Shown here piece after piece: positions 16,551 through 23,964 of a stretch of DNA of 64,000 bases (position 1 is the first letter of the stretch; the number at the start of each line of letters is the position of its first letter). The notes below the pieces were generated by a model. It was given only the letters and a program-made list of their open reading frames with translations, was not told the origin of the DNA and made no database searches. This stretch comes from Lachnospiraceae bacterium (lineage in GTDB: Bacteria; Bacillota; Clostridia; Lachnospirales; Lachnospiraceae). A program made the position numbers and the translations under genes. The stretch lies in contig QXWW01000005.1 in the NCBI GenBank assembly GCA_009911185.1, positions 69,501-133,500 on the forward strand, read 5' to 3'.

Positions 16551-17400
16551 AGGCAATTACTCCGGCAAGCCTTAGAATCAAACTGGTGGCCCTTATCACT
16601 TCCGTAGTAAATTCCATATACTTCCCCGCAATCTTTTGGTCAATACAGTACCTGACGCCGTTTTTTAACTTTCCCATCTGGTCTGCCGTCTTAAGATGGG
16701 GATTATAGGGCACGGCCCCCAGTCTTTCATATTCCACACGGTAGAGCCGCTGGAGATTTTCACGATTGTACAACGAACCCTCAAAATATTTTCCCAAAAG
16801 AAAAAACGTCTCTCCCTGATATTTGGGAGGATTGCGGTAAAAGGCGCCGATATGTTCCCTGTCCTGACTCATATTTAATACGCAGACGTCGGATTCCTGC
16901 AGAATCTTCTGGGCATAATCGTCCCGTCTGCTTCCGCAATCGATAAATACAGCGTCAAAATATGTCTCTACGGCATCCATAACCCTGCCCATACGCTGAA
17001 ACAAATTATCCTGATACCACCACTCCTGCTCTGGTTTCACACTGGCGGGAAGACAATACATCCTGTCTTTGACAATCTGCCGCATATTAGCCTTTACCGT
17101 CAGTTCTGTCAACTCTTCGCGGTATTCCTTGCGCAGCAGGCATTCCAGACCCCTGTCTACAAAAAATTCCTCTGTTTCTGCGGCTAAAACAGGCTCCATT
17201 CCATATTTCTGATCCGCTCTATCTATCATAGTATAAGAATTTGCGGTCTTGAAAAATTTCCTCTCCAAATTCTCATCATGATAGCCTCCGGAAACCACTG
17301 CTATGGAAACGGGATAAAGCAACACCGCCGTACAGGCAGTCACGGCAAGATTAAAGGTTGTTCCTTCTCCCGGCTGTTCACTCCAAAATGCTATTTTCAT
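16549..17400 (-). CDS. MinD/ParA-like protein with a degenerate P-loop
   Basis: 283 aa with an AAGGAGAGG SD. The start MKIAFWSEQPGEGTTFNLAV fits the deviant Walker A position of MinD/CpaE proteins, but the KGGxGKT signature is replaced by EQPGEGTT, with no signature or P-loop lysine. AVFIDCG (about residues 154-160) resembles the switch II strand and SDVCVLNMSQD the next strand. ATP binding may be weak or lost. No tad, flagellar or partition genes are adjacent. Function unknown; a regulatory pseudo-ATPase is one possibility. Confidence 0.6.
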   Translation of the reverse strand: MKIAFWSEQPGEGTTFNLAVTACTAVLLYPVSIAVVSGGYHDENLERKFFKTANSYTMIDRADQKYGMEPVLAAETEEFFVDRGLECLLRKEYREELTELTVKANMRQIVKDRMYCLPASVKPEQEWWYQDNLFQRMGRVMDAVETYFDAVFIDCGSRRDDYAQKILQESDVCVLNMSQDREHIGAFYRNPPKYQGETFFLLGKYFEGSLYNRENLQRLYRVEYERLGAVPYNPHLKTADQMGKLKNGVRYCIDQKIAGKYMEFTTEVIRATSLILRLAGVIA

Positions 17401-17553
17401 TGATACCTCTCCTTAATTCCCGGAGGGAAATCAAATCTATCCGATTGCTTTTTGCATGAGAACCATCTATTCACTTTCACTTTGGGATTTTTCACGGATT
17501 TCGTGTTGAATTCATTGGCATTTTACTCATTTTATTCGACAAAAGATGTGCTT

Positions 17554-17582
17554 ATTATACAGGACATCTCTTAAATTGTAAA
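17554..17582 (-). promoter_or_regulatory. Sigma-A promoter of the MinD-like gene
   Basis: TTTACA (17582-17577), a 17-bp spacer and TATAAT (17559-17554). It leaves a leader of about 145 nt. No other feature was found in the 252-bp gap 17401-17652. Confidence 0.7.
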
Positions 17583-17652
17583 CCCCTATTTTCCTCCGCC
17601 TGAATTTGTTTCATTTCATTGTCGCTTCGAAACTGACTGCAGGACGTGCCCG

Positions 17653-18381
17653 TCAGGCCCTTACTACCAGAGTGTCATATCCGTCCTGCCGAAGCTGGTC
17701 CTGAAGCTCCTTAGCGTCTTCTAACGTTGCCTCTCTTCCAACGATAACCGCATAATAAGGGTCCTCCCTCTTCACAGCTACGAAATATCCCTGGCTCTCT
17801 AACTGTTCCCGAAGGTATTCTGCATTGGACTCATGTCTGAATAAGCCCACCTGCACCCCGTACTGCTGGCCGGAATTTTTGATAGGAACTGCCTGCTCCA
17901 CCCCGGATACAATCGCGTCTACCATTTCATCGAAACGCTGGTCAAACATCTGGTTATCCATATCGTTATTGATAAATCCAAGCTCCATCAGTACTGCCGG
18001 CATCTGGGTACGTCTCAGCACCACAAGCCCCGGACGCTCCACCACTCCCAAATCCTGGAACCCGAAATCTACAAGTTCCTGATTGATGATCTCTCCGATA
18101 CGTTCCGCTTCCGTATCCGCTGCATAGACCAGAGCCTGGGTTCCATTGTAAGTATTGGGATTGGTTCCCGAATTTCTGTGAAACGAGATAAAATAATCTG
18201 CTCCGGAACGATTGGCAATCTGAGCCTTCTCAAAGGGAGAATCGTAGCGGTCTGTAGTTCTTGTATAAAGCACGTTGTAGCCGGCGTCTTTTAACTTCTG
18301 TCCAACGGCAAGGGCAACACGAAGCGTATCATCCTTTTCTTTTCTGCCCTGAAAAGAGGCTCCGTTGTCATAACCGCCGTG
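17653..18381 (-). CDS. N-acetylmuramoyl-L-alanine amidase with SPOR domain, 3' part of a split gene
   Basis: Amidase_3 fold followed by a SPOR domain (YGVQVGLFRHE onwards). The zinc ligands and catalytic residues visible here are the His of HGGYDNG, the Glu of GRKEKDD, the His of FISFHRNS and the Glu of LMELGF. The frame can be read from an ATG at 18432, overlapping the recombinase end by 13 bp, but that start has no SD and yields RILYPAHGG where the family has IxLDAGHGG. The true 5' end (MAATIILDAGHGG) lies at 22650-22612. Joined at the HGG codons the protein is 252 aa, close to B. subtilis CwlC (255 aa, amidase plus SPOR), which lyses the mother cell wall. The uninterrupted 3' part starts at His 18381. 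Confidence 0.88.
   Translation of the reverse strand, partial: HGGYDNGASFQGRKEKDDTLRVALAVGQKLKDAGYNVLYTRTTDRYDSPFEKAQIANRSGADYFISFHRNSGTNPNTYNGTQALVYAADTEAERIGEIINQELVDFGFQDLGVVERPGLVVLRRTQMPAVLMELGFINNDMDNQMFDQRFDEMVDAIVSGVEQAVPIKNSGQQYGVQVGLFRHESNAEYLREQLESQGYFVAVKREDPYYAVIVGREATLEDAKELQDQLRQDGYDTLVVRA
18374..18378 (-). other. Attachment core, recombinase end of the intervening element
   Basis: GGCGG within the codons CAC GGC GGT (HGG) of the amidase 3' part. It sits 41 bp from the recombinase stop codon, the usual place of an attachment site for a serine integrase. It matches the GGCGG at 22613-22617 in the same codon phase. Confidence 0.65.
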
Positions 18382-18419
18382 TGCCGGATAAAGTATGCGC
18401 AAATATGCCTTATGGACGA

Positions 18420-20024
18420 TCAGCCGTTCCATAAATATGTATTAGAAAACAAATGGTCCAGTTCATTTCCAAAATTATAACTGATTCTAATTTTGTGATT
18501 CTCATATACGGCAATCTTGTCTATCATCTGCACAATCGATGCTCTGTCCAGTCTTTCCATATTTCTGAGCTCTGCCAGTGCTTGCAGCCGCAGAGTTTCA
18601 GATACGTCCCCGTCAACGCTTTCCTGCATTCTTTTTTCCAGCGTTTCTGACTGCTTTTTATATAGTTCTTCTTTTTTCAGATAATCTTCACGATAAGCAA
18701 CATATTCCTCTTTTGAAATCATTTCTTCCTTATAATCTTCATAAACAGACTTTTTTAATTTCTGCACCTTTTCCAGCTCCGCTTTTACCCTGAGAAGCTC
18801 TTTCCCGGTAATTTCCTCCGTCTTTGAAAAAGCAACAGACGGATTCTTAACAAGTATTTGTAAATCTGCGGCATTTTGCATAATTACTTTCAAATCTTCC
18901 CGTACAATCTCTTCTAATATTTGAAACGGCAGGGCATGCGGTGAACAGTACGCCTTTCCCTGACGCTTATAGGTGCCACAGTAAAAGGAATATACTTCGC
19001 TGCCATCTGTACGCCGCCAGCAATTTCTCATCATAGCTCTGCCGCAATCCGCACATGTAAGGAAGCCGGCAAAAATATTCCTGTCTGATTCCAGATTTAC
19101 ATCTTTATGCTTTTGCGTTAAAAGTTTGCGCGTTGTTTCCCATGTTTCCAAATCAATGATCGGTTCGTGCGTTCCTTTGACTATAATCCAGTTTTCCTGT
19201 TCCGTCCGTTTCTGCCTGCTCCGCATCCGCTGGTGCTTTTTCCCCTGCACCATATTGCCTATATACATTTCATTCTTCAGGATTGCATTCACGGTAGAGT
19301 ACGTCCAGTAAGAAGTGCCTGGCAAACGGTTGCCGTTTTTATAATTCTGTCCATTTACCTTCTTATATTCCGACGGACAAAGGATTCCTTGTGCATTTAA
19401 ACATTTAGCAATACTCTGTTTGCCCATTCCTCCCACGTACAATTGGAAAATTTTTCTTACTACGACCGCCGCATACTCGTCAATAATCAGCTTATTTTTA
19501 TCCGAGGGAGATTTCTTATAACCGTAACTTGCAAACGCCCCGATAAATTCTCCCGCTCTCTGCTTTGCCTTTACAGTCGCCTGAATTTTTTGGGAAATAT
19601 CCCTTGCGTACTGTTCGTTGAAAATATTTTTAATTGGCAAAAGCATGTCGTACGCCTGGCGAATACTGTCAATACCATCCGATACGGAAATAAACCTTAC
19701 ACCCCAATCCGGAAAAATCCGCTCCAGATAGCGCCCCGTGTCAATGTAATCACGCCCGAACCTGGATAAATCTTTTACAACAACGCAATTCACCTTTCCT
19801 TTTTCGATATCTTCCATCATTCTTCTAAAACCGGGACGATTAAAATTTGTGCCTGTATAGCCATCGTCTACATAGATATCGTATATCGTTACATTTTCCA
19901 TTTTTGAGATATATTCCGTGAGAAACTTCCTCTGATTTCCTACGCTGTCACTTTCTTCTTTATCCCCGTCTTCTCTTGACAGCCTGATATAAACAGCCGC
20001 GTCATATAGCTCTGTTTTCTTCAT
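18420..20024 (-). CDS. Large serine recombinase
   Basis: 534 aa. The resolvase domain (about 1-150) has the nucleophile Ser16 in YIRLSRED, with DDGYTGTNFNRPGF, VVVKDLSRFGRDY and the following helix. The recombinase domain (about 165-290) includes FASYGYKK, and a zinc ribbon (CADCGRAMM to YCGTYKRQGKAYC) and a coiled coil follow. The length is that of TndX/SpoIVCA-type enzymes. It ends 41 bp from the proposed crossover. From the split amidase around it, I infer that it excises the element. A mother-cell-type promoter may lie upstream of the small ORF before it. Confidence 0.95.
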   Translation of the reverse strand: MKKTELYDAAVYIRLSREDGDKEESDSVGNQRKFLTEYISKMENVTIYDIYVDDGYTGTNFNRPGFRRMMEDIEKGKVNCVVVKDLSRFGRDYIDTGRYLERIFPDWGVRFISVSDGIDSIRQAYDMLLPIKNIFNEQYARDISQKIQATVKAKQRAGEFIGAFASYGYKKSPSDKNKLIIDEYAAVVVRKIFQLYVGGMGKQSIAKCLNAQGILCPSEYKKVNGQNYKNGNRLPGTSYWTYSTVNAILKNEMYIGNMVQGKKHQRMRSRQKRTEQENWIIVKGTHEPIIDLETWETTRKLLTQKHKDVNLESDRNIFAGFLTCADCGRAMMRNCWRRTDGSEVYSFYCGTYKRQGKAYCSPHALPFQILEEIVREDLKVIMQNAADLQILVKNPSVAFSKTEEITGKELLRVKAELEKVQKLKKSVYEDYKEEMISKEEYVAYREDYLKKEELYKKQSETLEKRMQESVDGDVSETLRLQALAELRNMERLDRASIVQMIDKIAVYENHKIRISYNFGNELDHLFSNTYLWNG

Positions 20025-20102
20025 CTTATCACCCGCCCCTTTGCCGTACCCGCAAACAGACCAACGCCATAGTTTGCTTTCAGATACTTTGCTGTTTTTC
20101 TC

Positions 20103-20237
20103 TCATTTTGTCAGATTCCCCTTTGCATTGTTCTGATTCAGATGGGATTTCATAATGCGGGCAATCAGCTCTTCCACCGAAAATTTTGCCAAATATTCTC
20201 TTTCCACTGTATATTGAATTGTTTTTTTCTCTTTCAA
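20103..20237 (-). CDS. 44-aa protein upstream of the recombinase (TTG start)
   Basis: A short frame starts with TTG 9 nt after a perfect AGGAGG and encodes 44 residues (KEKKTIQYTVEREYLAKF, then SVEELIARIMKSHLNQN). It is charged, probably helical, and lies 78 bp before the recombinase in the same direction. I do not know a characterised family for it. Position and size suggest a recombination directionality factor or accessory protein, which is an inference only. Confidence 0.6.
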   Translation of the reverse strand: MKEKKTIQYTVEREYLAKFSVEELIARIMKSHLNQNNAKGNLTK

Positions 20238-20273
20238 ATCCGTCTAACCTCCTGTTCTCATTACTGCTTTTCC

Positions 20274-20303
20274 AATATATGCGCACAGGCTTTTCCCATA
20301 TGT
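20274..20303 (-). promoter_or_regulatory. Candidate sigma-E-like mother-cell promoter of the recombinase unit
   Basis: On the minus strand ACATATG (20303-20297) is followed after 15 bp by CATATATT (20281-20274). This fits the sigma-E pattern (ATAT, 14-15 bp, CATACAnT) with two mismatches in the -10. Inverted GCGCACA/TGTGCGC arms (7 bp) frame the spacer. No sigma-A promoter in this direction is equally good. Confidence 0.4.
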
Positions 20304-20388
20304 GCGCCATTCATCATTCCCATGGATACTCTGCTTTTATTTTTATAAATAACAGACAAAAAAATGCTGAAAAAAGTCATCTTTTTTA

Positions 20389-20417
20389 TTGTATTGAACA
20401 AAAGATAGCGCTATAAT
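20389..20417 (+). promoter_or_regulatory. Sigma-A promoter of the chemoreceptor
   Basis: TTGTAT (20389-20394), a 17-bp spacer and TATAAT (20412-20417). A GGGAGGA SD precedes the start at 20448. Confidence 0.65.
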
Positions 20418-20447
20418 AAAAAATAAAGATACACAGGGAGGAACATT

Positions 20448-22478
20448 ATGAAACTACAAAGCAAACGAACAACTTCCAAAAAAGGGATTGCCGACGAAAT
20501 TCTCCATCAAATTGGCGGAAGCGTTATCCTGGTATTTCTGCTTATAGCAGCCGCCGTAATCTGCATGGTAGGATGGCTAAGCATCACCTCCAAAAAAACA
20601 GAATTAATTCAGGAGTCCAATGCGGCTGCAAACCAATTGACCGGATTTTTGGAACAGTATACAAAAAGCGTGGAACAGCTTGCCGCCAATCCGGAGGTTA
20701 AAGACGTCATGATAGAAACAAAAGCCGGCGATGACATCCACAAATCACAAAAAATGGAAACCGTCATGAAGAACCTTATCGGCATCGCCAATACCGATTC
20801 CGAGAACGTTATGGCAGTTTGGATTTCAGACCTGGACGCCAGCGTACTCACGCAGTCCGACGGCTTCACAAGCGAAGACGGCTGGGACATCACCGGACGG
20901 GGGTGGTACGGCTGCATTGAATCAAAGAAACCCCTGCTCACCGAACCGTACGTTGATTCTTCCACCGGAAAAATGATTTTAAGCGCTGCCGCCCCGGTTT
21001 TTAATGACGCTGACGGGACTGTCCTTGGCGCAGTAGGCATGGATATTTCCCTGGACCATATGACGCAGCTCATGAGTGAATACAAAATCGGCCGCAAAGG
21101 ATATATCATGCTATTGTCGCAAAACGGCACCTTCCTCTATCATCCGCAGAACGATATTATCCAAAAAAACCTGGAAGATGTAAATATATCCCGGAATGTC
21201 GTGGATGCCGTCGCCTCAGAAAACAATGAATTTTTAAAATATAACGCCCTGGGAAGCACCAAATACGGCTCTTTGCGCCATGCCGGAGACACCGGATACG
21301 TCGTGCTTAGCAGTCTGCCTATGTCCGAATATTACGAAATACTGATAATTATGATTCTTTCACTTATGATACTCTTTGCAATCGGTATCATATTGATCAC
21401 AGTAAGTATCCGCAAAAGCGCCGCAAGCCTGACAAAACCGATCCTGGAACTGAACCGCACGGCTCAGCAGCTCGCGGCGGGTGATCTGGATGTAAATCTT
21501 AATATCACCAGCCGCAATGAAATTGGAGAACTTGGCGCTTCCATCCAAAAAACCGTCAACCGCCTCAAAGAATACATCGTTTACATTGACGAAACGGCGG
21601 AGACACTCGCACACATCGCCGATGGAAAACTAAGTATTGAATTGAAAAATGATTATGTGGGCGAATTTCAAAAAATCAAAACCGCCCTGCTTAATATCTC
21701 CGATTCCATGAACAAAGTTATGATAGGAATTAACGAGAGTTCCGAACATGTATCTGTCGGCGCCTCGGAACTTGCCTCCGCTTCGCAGGTTCTCGCAGAA
21801 GGCGCCGAAGAGCAGGCTGCATCCATTGAACAGCTTACGGCAACCACCAATACGGTCGCAGAGCAGGTGGAAAATAACCGACGCGAGGCCGAGGCTTCCG
21901 CCAGGGCGACTGCAGAAGCCACCACGATGATTGAAGAAAATCAGGAAAATATGAAGTTGATGATGGACGCCATGAATAACATCCACCAGACTTCCCAGCA
22001 GGTTGTCGGCATCATTCAGACGATTGAAGAAATTGCTTCACAGACAAATCTCCTCTCGCTCAATGCTTCCATAGAAGCTGCCCGTGCCGGTGAAGCCGGC
22101 AGAGGATTTGCCGTTGTCGCTGATGAGATTGGAAAACTGGCGCTGGAGAGTTCCCAGGCGGCCAGTACCACAAAAGAACTGATAGAAGTCTCAATGGAAG
22201 AAATCCGCAAAGGAAACAGTATCGCCACACATGCCATGGAATCGCTGAAAGAATCGGTAAACGCCATAGACCATGTAAACGATATGATTCAGGAAACTTC
22301 AGAAAATGTAGCTGTTCAGGCCGAAAATATGAACCAGCTCCGCATAGGCATTGAAGAGATCGCCCGTGGCATACAAGATAATTCCGCGGCTTCCCAGCAG
22401 ACCTCCGCCACTTCCGAAGAATTGGCGTCTCAGGCTGAAATCTTAAACACAATGGTACAAAAATTCGACCTTATTTAG
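20448..22478 (+). CDS. Methyl-accepting chemotaxis protein (dCache sensor)
   Basis: 676 aa. Transmembrane helix 1 is at about 26-48 ([17 protein letters not shown]), an extracellular dCache domain at about 50-290 ([23 protein letters not shown]), transmembrane helix 2 at about 293-317 ([17 protein letters not shown]), then HAMP and the cytoplasmic signalling coiled coil. The conserved tip [20 protein letters not shown] is intact. It senses a small extracellular ligand and controls CheA. It lies inside the element that splits the amidase, on the opposite strand, and no other chemotaxis genes are in the window. Confidence 0.95.
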   Translation: MKLQSKRTTSKKGIADEILHQIGGSVILVFLLIAAAVICMVGWLSITSKKTELIQESNAAANQLTGFLEQYTKSVEQLAANPEVKDVMIETKAGDDIHKSQKMETVMKNLIGIANTDSENVMAVWISDLDASVLTQSDGFTSEDGWDITGRGWYGCIESKKPLLTEPYVDSSTGKMILSAAAPVFNDADGTVLGAVGMDISLDHMTQLMSEYKIGRKGYIMLLSQNGTFLYHPQNDIIQKNLEDVNISRNVVDAVASENNEFLKYNALGSTKYGSLRHAGDTGYVVLSSLPMSEYYEILIIMILSLMILFAIGIILITVSIRKSAASLTKPILELNRTAQQLAAGDLDVNLNITSRNEIGELGASIQKTVNRLKEYIVYIDETAETLAHIADGKLSIELKNDYVGEFQKIKTALLNISDSMNKVMIGINESSEHVSVGASELASASQVLAEGAEEQAASIEQLTATTNTVAEQVENNRREAEASARATAEATTMIEENQENMKLMMDAMNNIHQTSQQVVGIIQTIEEIASQTNLLSLNASIEAARAGEAGRGFAVVADEIGKLALESSQAASTTKELIEVSMEEIRKGNSIATHAMESLKESVNAIDHVNDMIQETSENVAVQAENMNQLRIGIEEIARGIQDNSAASQQTSATSEELASQAEILNTMVQKFDLI

Positions 22479-22578
22479 GTCGTTGTAATTACATCATACC
22501 TGCAATCGCAGGAACCAGCGTCTGTCCTGATTGATGCAAATACTGAATCGGTCAGGACAAACGTTATGATTTCCGCTA

Positions 22579-22650
22579 TTACCTGTCACATACGATCTTG
22601 CGCAATCTGTCTCCGCCATGCCCGGCGTCTAAAATAATTGTGGCAGCCAT
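22579..22650 (-). pseudogene. 5' fragment of the split amidase gene
   Basis: ATG at 22650 behind a GGAGG SD reads MAATIILDAGHGG, the first strand and first zinc histidine of Amidase_3 enzymes. The next ten codons (DRLRKIVCDR) and the stop at 22579 come from the inserted element. The missing remainder, beginning YDNGASFQG, is at 18372 on the same strand. In an undisturbed genome this would be the gene start. It is likely functional only after excision. Confidence 0.85.
22613..22617 (-). other. Attachment core, chemoreceptor end of the intervening element
   Basis: GGCGG within CAT GGC GGA (HGG) of the amidase 5' fragment, in the same codon phase as the copy at 18374-18378. The exact crossover could be anywhere in the shared bases. 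Confidence 0.65.
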
Positions 22651-22672
22651 GGCTCCTCCATATTTTTTCTTT

Positions 22673-22699
22673 TATACTATGCGCAAAAAAACAAAAAGT
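22673..22699 (-). promoter_or_regulatory. Sigma-K-like promoter of the split amidase
   Basis: On the minus strand AAC (AC at 22699-22698), a 16-bp spacer and GCATAGTATA (CATAnnnTA at 22681-22673). This is the mother-cell sigma-K pattern (AC, 16-17 bp, CATAnnnTA); sigma-E is an alternative reading. The start codon is 22 nt downstream. B. subtilis cwlC is sigma-K dependent. Confidence 0.6.
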
Positions 22700-22713
22700 T
22701 TCCCCGGTTTCCA

Positions 22714-22742
22714 TTGACAAATTTTCTTCCTGCGTTTATAGT
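22714..22742 (+). promoter_or_regulatory. Sigma-A promoter of fabH
   Basis: A consensus TTGACA (22714-22719), a 17-bp spacer and TATAGT (22737-22742), divergent from the amidase promoter. Confidence 0.85.
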
Positions 22743-22756
22743 ATACATATATTTAT

Positions 22757-22769
22757 TTTGACTATCAAA
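22757..22769 (+). promoter_or_regulatory. FabT-like operator at fabH
   Basis: TTTGACTATCAAA is an inverted repeat starting about 15 bp after the -10 element. It fits the FabT (MarR-family lipid regulator) consensus of TTTGA-TCAAA arms as I remember it. Binding there would block early transcription. Confidence 0.55.
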
Positions 22770-22792
22770 CAATTAAAGAACAGGATAATACC

Positions 22793-23761
22793 ATGAGAGC
22801 AAAAATTATAGGAACCGGAAGCTGCCTTCCGGAAAAAGCTGTAACAAATAATGATTTGTCTGCCCTTATGGATACCAGCGACGAATGGATTAAAAGCCGT
22901 ACTGGCATCTCCGAACGCCGCCTGGTATCGTCTGAGAGGGAAACTACGCTGTCTATGGCAGTAAACGCTGGAAAATCGGCCCTTGCCAACGCTGATCTTC
23001 TGCCGGAGGATATCGATCTGATTATCGTCGCCACCGTATCCTCTGATTTTATCACCCCCAGCACGGCATGTATGGTACAAAGCGAACTGGGCGCAGTCCA
23101 CGCCGCGGCATTTGATATTAATGCGGCATGTTCCGGGTTCCTCTTTGCCCTGAACACCGTAGACGCCTATTTTCAGGCGGGCGTTTATCAGACAGCATTA
23201 ATTATCGGCGTGGAAACCCTTTCCAAAATCATAGACTGGAAAGACCGTTCTACCTGCGTCCTCTTTGGGGATGGCGCAGGCGCTGCCGTTCTGCGCGCCT
23301 GCAAAGAAGGCATCCTTGCAAACCTGCAGGGTTCCAACGGTTCCGGAGGCCATGTGCTAATGTGTAAAAACCGTACCAACAACAACCCCTTTGTCATTAC
23401 CGACACCCGTCCCGACTACCTGTACATGGACGGCCAGGAGGTCTTTAAATTCGCTGTCAAAAAAGAAACGGAATGCATTCAGGAACTTTTGGCAAAGGCA
23501 GGGCTTGCTCCCACAGATATCAATTGGTATCTGCTTCACCAGGCCAACCAGCGCATTATCAGTTCCATTGCCCGCAAATTGAAGCTTCCATTGGATAAAT
23601 TTCCCTCCAATCTGGAGCATTGCGGCAACACCTCCGCGGCCAGCATTCCTATACTGCTGGATGAAGTCCACAGGAGCGGTGTGCTGTCTAACGGCGATCT
23701 CGTGCTTCTGTCCGGTTTTGGCGCCGGTCTGACCTGGGGAGCTGCTTTACTCAGATGGTAA
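22793..23761 (+). CDS. fabH: Beta-ketoacyl-ACP synthase III
   Basis: 322 aa. The start MRAKIIGTGSCLPEK, Cys113 in DINAACSGFLFAL, the histidine in WYLLHQANQRI and the asparagine in HCGNTSAAS form the Cys-His-Asn triad. FGDGAGAAVL and GFGAGLTWG complete the thiolase-fold signature. It condenses acetyl-CoA or branched acyl-CoA with malonyl-ACP to start fatty acid synthesis. It stands alone with its own promoter and lipid-type operator, away from other fab genes. Confidence 0.95.
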   Translation: MRAKIIGTGSCLPEKAVTNNDLSALMDTSDEWIKSRTGISERRLVSSERETTLSMAVNAGKSALANADLLPEDIDLIIVATVSSDFITPSTACMVQSELGAVHAAAFDINAACSGFLFALNTVDAYFQAGVYQTALIIGVETLSKIIDWKDRSTCVLFGDGAGAAVLRACKEGILANLQGSNGSGGHVLMCKNRTNNNPFVITDTRPDYLYMDGQEVFKFAVKKETECIQELLAKAGLAPTDINWYLLHQANQRIISSIARKLKLPLDKFPSNLEHCGNTSAASIPILLDEVHRSGVLSNGDLVLLSGFGAGLTWGAALLRW

Positions 23762-23806
23762 GCCTTTATCGTACCATAACAGGCATTTCATCTCATTGAG
23801 TTTCGC

Positions 23807-23880
23807 CGTACCTATAAGCAAAAGACCCCGGAATCTTTTGCTTATGAGTACGGTATGCAAAAGATTCCGAAGCCTTTTTC
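23807..23880 (+). terminator. Two mutually exclusive hairpins after fabH
   Basis: The segment at 23834-23841 can pair upstream (23807-23825 with 23834-23852, 17 of 19 positions) or downstream (23830-23841 with 23857-23868, 12 of 12). The second hairpin is followed by GAAGCCTTTTTCTT and looks like the terminator; the first would prevent it. The hflX gene converges from the other side. Confidence 0.6.
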
Positions 23881-23964
23881 TTACACGGTCAAGCCCACTG
23901 GACAAGCAGCTTTCAAGCTTGTTTTGGCGGTTTTTATATGTGACGCTTCCACAACTGAAAAATA

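Larger units (their letters stand above)
18374..22617. mobile_element. Serine-recombinase intervening element splitting the amidase gene (about 4.24 kb)
   Basis: The two halves of one amidase gene, both on the minus strand and in the same codon phase, flank this segment. It holds a large serine recombinase at one end, a 44-aa protein before it and a complete chemoreceptor on the other strand. The shared crossover sequence is GGCGG, with CA two bases before it on both sides (7 of 8 bases over CAnGGCGG). Excision would leave GHGG-YDNG, the expected family sequence, and release a 4239-bp circle. The layout is that of skin-like elements in sporulation genes, but the chemoreceptor cargo is unusual. 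Confidence 0.8.

Noticed and set aside
18382-18432. ATG at 18432 as the natural start of the amidase
   Set aside because: It has no SD, overlaps the recombinase end, and gives a non-family first strand (RILYPAHGG). The correct start with SD and promoter exists at 22650.
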